A stretch of DNA of 64,000 nt from Rhipicephalus microplus. Lineage: Eukaryota; Arthropoda; Arachnida; Ixodida; Ixodidae. A model generated the notes under the pieces. It ran no database searches. It saw only the letters and a program-made list of their open reading frames with translations, and had not been told where the DNA came from. Each line of letters begins with the position of its first letter. The stretch's first letter is position 1. Both the position numbers and the translations under genes were made by a program. The stretch covers positions 100,394,702-100,458,701 of the forward strand of contig NC_134701.1 of assembly GCF_043290135.1 (NCBI RefSeq), given 5' to 3'. Below are positions 58,335 to 64,000 of the stretch, piece after piece.

Positions 58335-59170
58335 ATATGCGGCACAGCAACCCCATGCGTAGCATCACGACAGGAATCGAGGCCACCATGTAATCACCAT
58401 CAGGTACTGGCGGCGTGGAGGATAAGTCGACATGTGTGACAGAGTTAGGTGGGAGGCGCGTGAAATCAATGCAGCAGAGGCTGGTCGGGTCGGAAAATAG
58501 GGGTAAATCAAGATGGAGAGAGCCAGCTGAACATTCTATGAGGGCAGAGTGCGTGGCTAGAAAATCAATACCGAGAATGAGTTCATGAGGGCAATGTTCG
58601 ATAACGGCGAAAAGAACGACAGTGCTTCTCTCCCCAATAGACACTCGCGCAGAGCACATGCCAAGAATTGCGGCAGTTCTTCGATCGGCGTCTCGTACAG
58701 TTCGATTGAGGGCGGGCGTGACAACTTTTCTAAGTCAGTGGCGAAGGTTAGCACTCATATTGGTCACATGTGCGCCAGTATCTATCAATGCACTGACACG
58801 AACATTGTCGACAATAACGCCCAAAAAAGTTCCAGTTCGTTGTTAAGGTTAATCGAGGATTTCTTACGAAGGTCGTCAACGCAGCTTCACCTCCAGAAGT
58901 GGCACGGCCTAGTTTTCCGGTCGGAGGTGCTGCGATTAGGTCGGGGAGGCAGCACGGCGTTGTGGGAGCGAGCGGGACTGACGACGAGCAAGGGACGGTG
59001 ACCGGTCGTAGCGAGGTCTGCTCAGAGGTGCTGCGGGAGCGGCAAATGTGGTCGGCGTTGATGAAGAAAGAGATGGTGACGACTGGCGAACACAAGTGGC
59101 GTAATACTGAGGTGCATATTGGGACGGCGGAGCCCAGTGACTGCGGCAGTGACTGGGCTATGCACGCGGC
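58335..59170 (-). pseudogene. C-outer protease and truncated gag C-terminus
   Basis: Protease part: VLFAVIEHCPHELILGIDFL and ATHSALIECSAGSLHLDLP, then CCIDFTRLPPNSVTHVDL and PPVPDGDYMVASIPVVML, reaching the insertion point at the VAVPH codons. The active-site region at about 58740-58810 is in another frame (QCIDRYWRTCDQ where C-inner has ALIDTGAHVS), so it is frameshifted there. Upstream, PPTGKLGRATSGGEAALTT is the overlap with gag, whose frame ends Glu-Asn-stop (stop 58909-58911). Gag similarity to C-inner reaches HCRSHWAPP near 59130-59150 and then ends abruptly. Confidence 0.85.
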
Positions 59171-59232
59171 ATTACCCTCCCGCCAGAGTGAGCTTCATCC
59201 CGACGCTCAACAGGTAGAGATGCGGCCATCGA

Positions 59233-59891
59233 GTGTTTACATCACTGAGAGTGGTAAAGTTTCATGCGGACCACGTGCACTGTCTCAGGCAGATGCTGGC
59301 GACGTTTGGAACAGGAGGAGGCGTCGGGCACGACTTCGTACGTCACGTCGCTAAGACGGCGCAGAACCTTGTAGGGTCCAAAGTATCGGCGTAGAAGTTT
59401 CTCTGAGAGGCCTCGACGTCGTACAGGAAACCAAACCCAGACTCTATCTCCTGGTTGATAAATGACGAATCGATGGCGAAATTGTACCGTTGGGCGTCAA
59501 GTTGCTGCCGGTTCATTATTCTGACGCGGGCAAGCTGCCTTGCTTCTTCGGCGCGCTCAGTGAAGTCTGCGGCGTCTGTCTCTGAGTCATTGCAATCGTA
59601 AGGCAGCATGGCGTCAAGCATTGTCGTAACTTCTCTGCCATGAATTAGTGCGAACGGCGTCAATTTTGTTGTTTCCTGGCGCGCCGTATTATACGCGAAT
59701 GTGATGTACGGCAATATTCGGTCCCAATTCTTGTGTTCTACGTCGACGTACATGCAAAGCATGTCAGCGATTGTCTTGTTAAGACTTTCTGTAAGCCCAT
59801 TCGTTTGTGGGTGGTAAGCTGTCGTCTTCCTATGCGCTGTGCTACTGAGCGTAAGCACAGTGCGCAAAAGCACGGCTGTAAACGCGGTACC
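59233..59891 (-). pseudogene. pol: A2 pol: integrase C-terminal half
   Basis: Begins TAFTAVLLRTVLTLSSTAHR and continues YHPQTNGLTESLNKTIADML with the catalytic Glu, NWDRILPYITFAYNTARQET, FALIHGREVTTMLDAMLP and a C-terminal stretch. It matches A1 closely over the shared part. A frame change near 59480 leads to VWFPVRRRGLSEKLLRRYFG-like sequence and SDVTYEVVP, ending at a stop near 59233. It was continuous with 62120-62430 before the LINE inserted. Confidence 0.88.
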
Positions 59892-60076
59892 TCATCACAT
59901 CACCACATCACTTTAATACCTTAAAGACCCCCATGTAGGGGGTATTACATAAGGGGTGGGTTACAGGTAAATGCACAGAGGTTTTCAGATGGAAATGTGC
60001 TTGGTGACCTTCTCTTTAAATGTTACTGGACACGTGATGGCTGGAACGTCACAGGGAAGGCCATTCCAGTCCACTG

Positions 60077-61903
60077 CTACACGGGGGAAAAAGAGGCAGA
60101 AAAAGTAGTAGTGCGAGCATGTGGACGGGCAATTTGAAACGCGTGGGCAGTGCGGTGAGATATGCGCGTCGGTGGGACGATGTAGGGTGCTTGATTAAGA
60201 GGGCTGTGAAAGAACTTGTGTAGCAAACAAAGACTGGTAATGCGGCGGCGCACTGAAAGATTCGAAAGACCAGTTTCACGTTTAAGGGATGATATGCTTA
60301 TGTTGTATGAATATGAAGAATGTATGATCCTAGTGGCGCGGTTTTGCACAGACTCTAAATCATTTATCAAGTATACCTGGTGCGGGCTCCATATGGGAGC
60401 TGCATATTCTAGTTTAGTTCGGATTAAAGATTTATAGGCGAGAAGTTTGATGTCAGGTGGGGCATGACGCAAATGACGCTTCAAAAAACTCAGAGTTCGG
60501 TTCGCTGATGATATGACGTTCGTGATATGCGTGTGCCATGAAAGATCACTGGATAAGGTGACGCCTAGGTATTTATAGGATTTAATTTGTTCAAGAGTAG
60601 AGTTAGCTATTACGTAAGAAAAATGCAAGGGATTATGCTGGCGTTGAAAAGAAACGAGTTTGCATTTAAAGGGGTTAAGCTCCATCAACCACAGGTCGCA
60701 CCATTGCTGTACACGATGAAGGTCATTTTGAAGTGCAGTTTGATCAGAGGGGTTAGTAATTTTGCGGTATAGAACACAATCGCAGGCAAACATGCGGATA
60801 TGAGAAGATACATGCATGGGTAAATCGTTAATATATATTAGAAACAGAAGGGGTCCGAGGACGGAACCTTGGGGGACTCCCGATGTTACCGAGAGGGAGC
60901 TGGAATGTTTATTTCTAATATCGACAAACTGGGAACGGTTAGCAAGAAATTCTGAAATCCATGCAAGAATTTTGGGGTGCAGATTCAACTGGGCAAGTTT
61001 TAGTAACAGGCGTTTGTGTGGTACCTTATCGAAAGCTTTAGCGAATTCTAGAAAGATTGCATCAGTCTGGAAGTTACGGTCAAGATTAGCGTGCAAATCA
61101 TGAGTAAATATAGCTAGTTGTGTTTCACAAGATAAAGATTTACGAAATCCATGCTGGGAAGAATGAAAGAAATTGTTAGCATCCAGAAAGTTTATTATGT
61201 GAGTGTATATGACGTGTTCCATGATTTTGCATGAGACGCTGGTTAGTGAAATGGGGCGGTAATTTAGGGGTGACTGTTTGTTACCTGATTTGTGCACCGG
61301 AATGACCTTTCCCACTTTCCAGTCCTCTGGCAGCATTCCTGTTTTAAGCGACAATGAAAACAGCATCGACAAATACACTGCAATAATTTGTTTAGTGTTT
61401 TTTAACAGTTTAGAGTTAATGTTGTCAACGCCAGCCGATGATGAAAGTTTAAGTCTGTCGATAAGGGACGAAATTCCAGCAACAGAAAATTCCACTGGAG
61501 TCATTATTGGTAACGTCGTAGTAGGTGGCGAGGGAAGTGGCGAATCGGCTTCTTTTGTGAACACAGAGCAGAACGCGATGTTAAAAACGTCGGCACAATC
61601 ACCGTCGCTAACTTCCTCACCATATTGGTCAGTAAGCGTTATTTCACGCGGCGGTTGCGGGTTTATAACTTCCCAGAACTTTTTAGGGTTATTTGTTAGA
61701 ATTTTAGGTAAGTCAATGCGATAAAACGTCTGTTTTGCACTTCGAATTGCAGCATAATATGCGTCTTCTGCAGCATAGTACTTCTCCCATGCGCACGCAG
61801 TACCATTACGTTTCGCAGTACGAAAGAGACGTTTCTTTTTATTTTCCTGCCTTATTAAAAGTTTCGAAAACCATGGTTTATTTTGATTAGCAGGTAAGTT
61901 CAT
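60077..61903 (-). pseudogene. CR1/L2-like LINE reverse transcriptase, catalytic residues changed
   Basis: 608 open codons. In order: [20 protein letters not shown] (linker), [124 protein letters not shown] and [18 protein letters not shown]. Motif A has Glu where Asp is expected (FLDFAKAFD is usual), and FADD is changed to FACD, so catalysis should be lost although the frame is open. The frame continues upstream to about 62055, where a TAA separates it from the endonuclease end. The C-terminus has [29 protein letters not shown] and [11 protein letters not shown]. Confidence 0.9.
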
Positions 61904-62084
61904 CTTTGGGATATATGTATTAGTTAACTCGAATATTTTGTCCCTAAAGACTAACCAGTTGCTGTTAAGAGACCTGGAATCGAAACTGGATTCAAACTCA
62001 GGCAGGAAATCTCGCAGTTCATGATTGATTGCTTCATAATCACCTTTGTTTTACATATGAATTGTTTTGCTGGAAATGTGGCGT

Positions 62085-62114
62085 GTTTTAGGGATGAAGT
62101 TTAATCCCTAAAAC
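62085..62114. repeat. Inverted repeat at the LINE 5' junction
   Basis: GTTTTAGGGAT (62085-62095), loop of eight bases, ATCCCTAAAAC (62104-62114). Looser complementarity extends a few bases further (GGCG/CACCAC). The outer arm looks like an inverted copy of the LINE's own first bases. Confidence 0.85.
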
Positions 62115-62120
62115 CACCAC

Positions 62121-63603
62121 ACGTCCCTATGTCTGTTATGACGACAGCTGGAGCACCATGTCTCAGAACAATGTAGAACTGGGCCGCTTCAGCTGCAGTG
62201 CCACTCGCGATGGCCTTGGTCTCCGCGTATCGGATGATGTAGTCCGTCGCCACTATAACCCATTTGTTGCCGCTGTCCGATTTCGGGAATGGGCCCAGCA
62301 GATCCATTCCAATTTGAGAATACGGGGTTTCTGGCACGGGCACAGGATGTGATAGCCCAGCGGGCTTGACAGGTGGTACCTTGCGCCACTGACAGTCAAT
62401 GCATGTTCGGACGTATTGTTTAACCTCTGCTGCGATTCTTGCCCAGTAATATTTTTCTTTGATGCGTGTCAGTGTTCTTGCGAAACCGAGGTGGCCTGCA
62501 GTGGCTTCGTCGTGGCAGGCTTGCAAGATTTCGCTGCGGAGAGCTCCAGGAACTACCAGCAGATAGCTTCTACCTGTTGATGAAAAGTTCTTTTTGTACA
62601 GAATTCCGTCCCGTAAACAGAATGACGATAAGTTCTTCGAAAACACTCTTGGTGCATTGGCGGCTCGTCCGTTCAAGAATTCTATAAGCGAGTTGAGCTC
62701 CCGATCATCTTGTTGTGGCCGAGTAATGATAGCTGCATCAACAACTCCTAAAAAACCTGGGAAACCATCATCCTCTGTAGCTGGTGATTCAATCGGTGAC
62801 CTTGACAAACAGTCGGTGTCTAAGTGTTGCCTTCCGGACTTGTAAACTACGGCCTTGTCGTACTCTTGGAGCCGTAAGCTCCATCGTGCTAAACGTCCAG
62901 ATGGGTCTTTCATGTTGGTGAACCAACAAAGAGAGTGATGGTCGCTTACGACTTGGAAAGCGCGGCCATATAAGTACGGGCGGAACTTCGCAACTGCCCA
63001 AACGACGGCCAGACACTCCTTCTCCATTGTTGAGTAGTTGGACTCGGCGCATGTCAACGTTCTGCTAGCGTACGCAACCACTCTCTCCACACCATCTTGG
63101 CATTGGACATGAACAGCACCTTGGCCCACATTGCTGGCGTCTGTATGGATGGCTGTTGGTGCATTCTCGTCGAAGTGAGCGAGGACAGGTGGAGTTTGTA
63201 GACGCTGTCGCAGCTCGTTGAATGAAGCTTCTTGCTCTTCACTCCATACAAATGCGATGTCTTCCCTTGTAAGGCGGGTGAGTGGAGAGGCGATGTGTGC
63301 GAAGCCTGCTATAAATCGCCGGTAGTAGGCGCAGAGACCCAGAAAACGCCTGACCGCTTTCTTATCAACAGGCCTTGCGAACTTTGCGACGGCTGCTGTT
63401 TTATCTGGGTCAGGCTTCACACCTTCACGACTGATCACGTGTACCAGGAATTGGAGTTCTTCGAAGCCGAAGTGGCATTCTTCCGGTTTGAGTGTGAGTC
63501 CAGCGGACCGTATGGCTTGAAGAACTGACAGTAGCCGTTTTAGATGCTCTTCAAACGTGGCCGAAAAAACAATCACGTCGTCGAGGTACACAAGGCATGT
63601 TTT
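62121..63603 (-). pseudogene. pol: A2 pol: RT thumb, RNase H and integrase N-terminal half
   Basis: Opens at the catalytic VYLDDVIVFSATF, then FLVHVISREGVKPDPDKTAA and AVRRFLGLCAYYRRFIAGFA. RNase H: IHTDASNVGQGAV, EKECLAVVWAVAKF, VVSDHHSLCWF, LDTDCLSRSP. Integrase: HDEATAGHLGFARTLTRIKE and CIDCQWRK (HHCC), then MDLLGPFP with the first Asp and VVITDIGT with the second. The frame runs without break into the LINE junction. It is about as close to A1 as members of one family usually are. Confidence 0.92.
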
Positions 63604-64000
63604 TCATTTCAGGCCGGACAGAATGGTATCCATTAGTCTCTGAAACGTGGCTGGGGCTGAGCATAGACCGAAAGGGAGGACTTTAAATTCATAAAGCCCG
63701 CCTGGCGTCACGAAGGCGGTCTTTTCTCGGTCGCGCTCATCTACTTCTATTTGCCAGTATCCACTTTCAAGGTCCATTGACGAGAAGTAGCGCGCATGCC
63801 GTAGCCTGTCCAAAGAGTCATCGATCCGAGCTAATGGATAAACATCTTTTTTTGTAACATGGTTCAGCTTACGATAATCGATGCAGAAACGCTAGCTGCC
63901 CTCTTTCTTTTTCACGAGTACCACTGGCGATGCCCAAGGACATTTTGATGGTTGGATAACGTCATCCTCTAGCATCTACTTGACTTGCTGCTGGATTACC
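63604..64000 (-). pseudogene. pol: A2 pol: reverse transcriptase N-terminal part, cut by window edge
   Basis: From the right edge: LEDDVIQPSKCPWASPVVLV, then DYRKLNHVTKKDVYPLARID, SSMDLESGYWQIEVDERD and LPFGLCSAPATFQRLMDT. In-frame stops lie near 63975 and 63893 and at 63604-63606; the last replaces the Trp seen in A1 (LKWKTC). No indels are needed. Confidence 0.9.

Larger units (their letters stand above)
50188..59170 (-). mobile_element. Ty3/gypsy element C-outer, interrupted by C-inner
   Basis: A minus-strand element with 3' LTR at 50188-50325, integrase, RNase H and reverse transcriptase at 50364-53259, and protease plus the gag C-terminus at 58335 to about 59170. A plus-strand element of the same family (53260-58334) sits in between; the duplicated ATAT (53256-53259 and 58335-58338) is its target site. 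On the right, gag stops short next to A-family sequence near 59150-59171, so the 5' LTR and most of gag are missing from the window. Catalytic motifs that can be seen are intact but several frameshifts occur. Confidence 0.88.
59892..62120 (-). mobile_element. 5'-truncated CR1/L2-like LINE inserted in A2 integrase
   Basis: One long ORF2 fragment on the minus strand followed by a 3' tail of GTGATG-type repeats (GTGATGTGGTGATGTGATGA, 59892-59912). The 5' part of the endonuclease is missing, as usual for LINE insertions. The A2 integrase reads on either side. A short imperfect flanking repeat (GTACC/GGGAC on the minus strand) may be the target duplication. The 5' junction carries an 11-bp inverted repeat at 62085-62114. 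Confidence 0.85.
59171..64000 (-). mobile_element. Ty3/gypsy element A2, interrupted by a CR1/L2-like LINE; 5' part beyond window
   Basis: Same family as A1. The minus strand carries reverse transcriptase, RNase H and integrase from 64000 down to about 62120, and the rest of integrase from 59891 to about 59233. The LINE at 59892-62120 splits the integrase within the ITDIGT / TAFTAVLL junction. At the left end a polypurine-like GGCGGGAGGGTAAT (59171-59184) is followed at once by C-outer gag and not by an LTR. The pol frame from the right edge to the LINE has only stop codons, no indels. Confidence 0.88.

Noticed and set aside
1..64000. CRISPR array, bacterial operon or phage
   Set aside because: No regular direct repeats with unique spacers and no bacterial gene structure; coding sequence is eukaryotic retroelement throughout.

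Overview
The window looks like repeat-dense, AT-rich nuclear DNA of an arthropod, most likely an ixodid (hard) tick. The grounds are a tRNA-derived SINE of the tick Ruka type at 5.65 kb, several arthropod-type Ty3/gypsy and non-LTR elements, and no bacterial gene organisation at all. I found no host protein gene that I can name. Almost all recognisable coding sequence belongs to decayed retrotransposons, nearly all on the minus strand.

Layout. 1-4785: a minus-strand Ty3/gypsy element (A1) cut by the left window edge. 4.8-21.2 kb: AT-rich DNA holding one SINE with a 15-bp target-site duplication (TSD), an AT-rich palindromic repeat, a minisatellite-bearing repeat, LINE scraps and a weak degenerate repeat array. 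21.2-36.4 kb: a nest. A minus-strand R2-group LINE with a restriction-like endonuclease (RLE), joined at its 5' end to the first bases of U2 snRNA (Utopia-like), is split by an I-superfamily LINE (27421-33262, 9-bp TSD). Its probable 3' UTR is split by gypsy element B (21258-26429, paired about 154-bp LTRs, 5-bp TSD). 36.4-50.2 kb: AT-rich DNA with a decayed RNase H-type LINE that itself carries a fold-back insertion with an 11-bp TSD, an unidentified possible exon at 42 kb, a tRNA-like sequence and an (AT)n tract beside a perfect 15-bp hairpin. 50.2-64 kb: a second nest. Minus-strand gypsy C-outer is interrupted by a plus-strand gypsy of the same family (C-inner, 53260-58334, LTRs plus 4-bp TSD). 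C-outer's gag end abuts a minus-strand A-family gypsy (A2), whose integrase is split by a CR1/L2-like LINE (59892-62120).

How the pieces work together. The gypsy elements share a plan: gag with a CCHC knuckle ending in an AAC codon followed by a stop, then protease, reverse transcriptase, RNase H and integrase in the -1 frame, and a primer-binding site beginning TGGTGG. The order of insertions can be read from the nesting: RLE LINE first, then the I LINE and gypsy B into it; C-outer first, then C-inner into it; A2 first, then the CR1-like LINE into it. All copies carry stops, frameshifts or catalytic changes, so none looks autonomous. Several pol frames are broken only by stop codons and not by indels.
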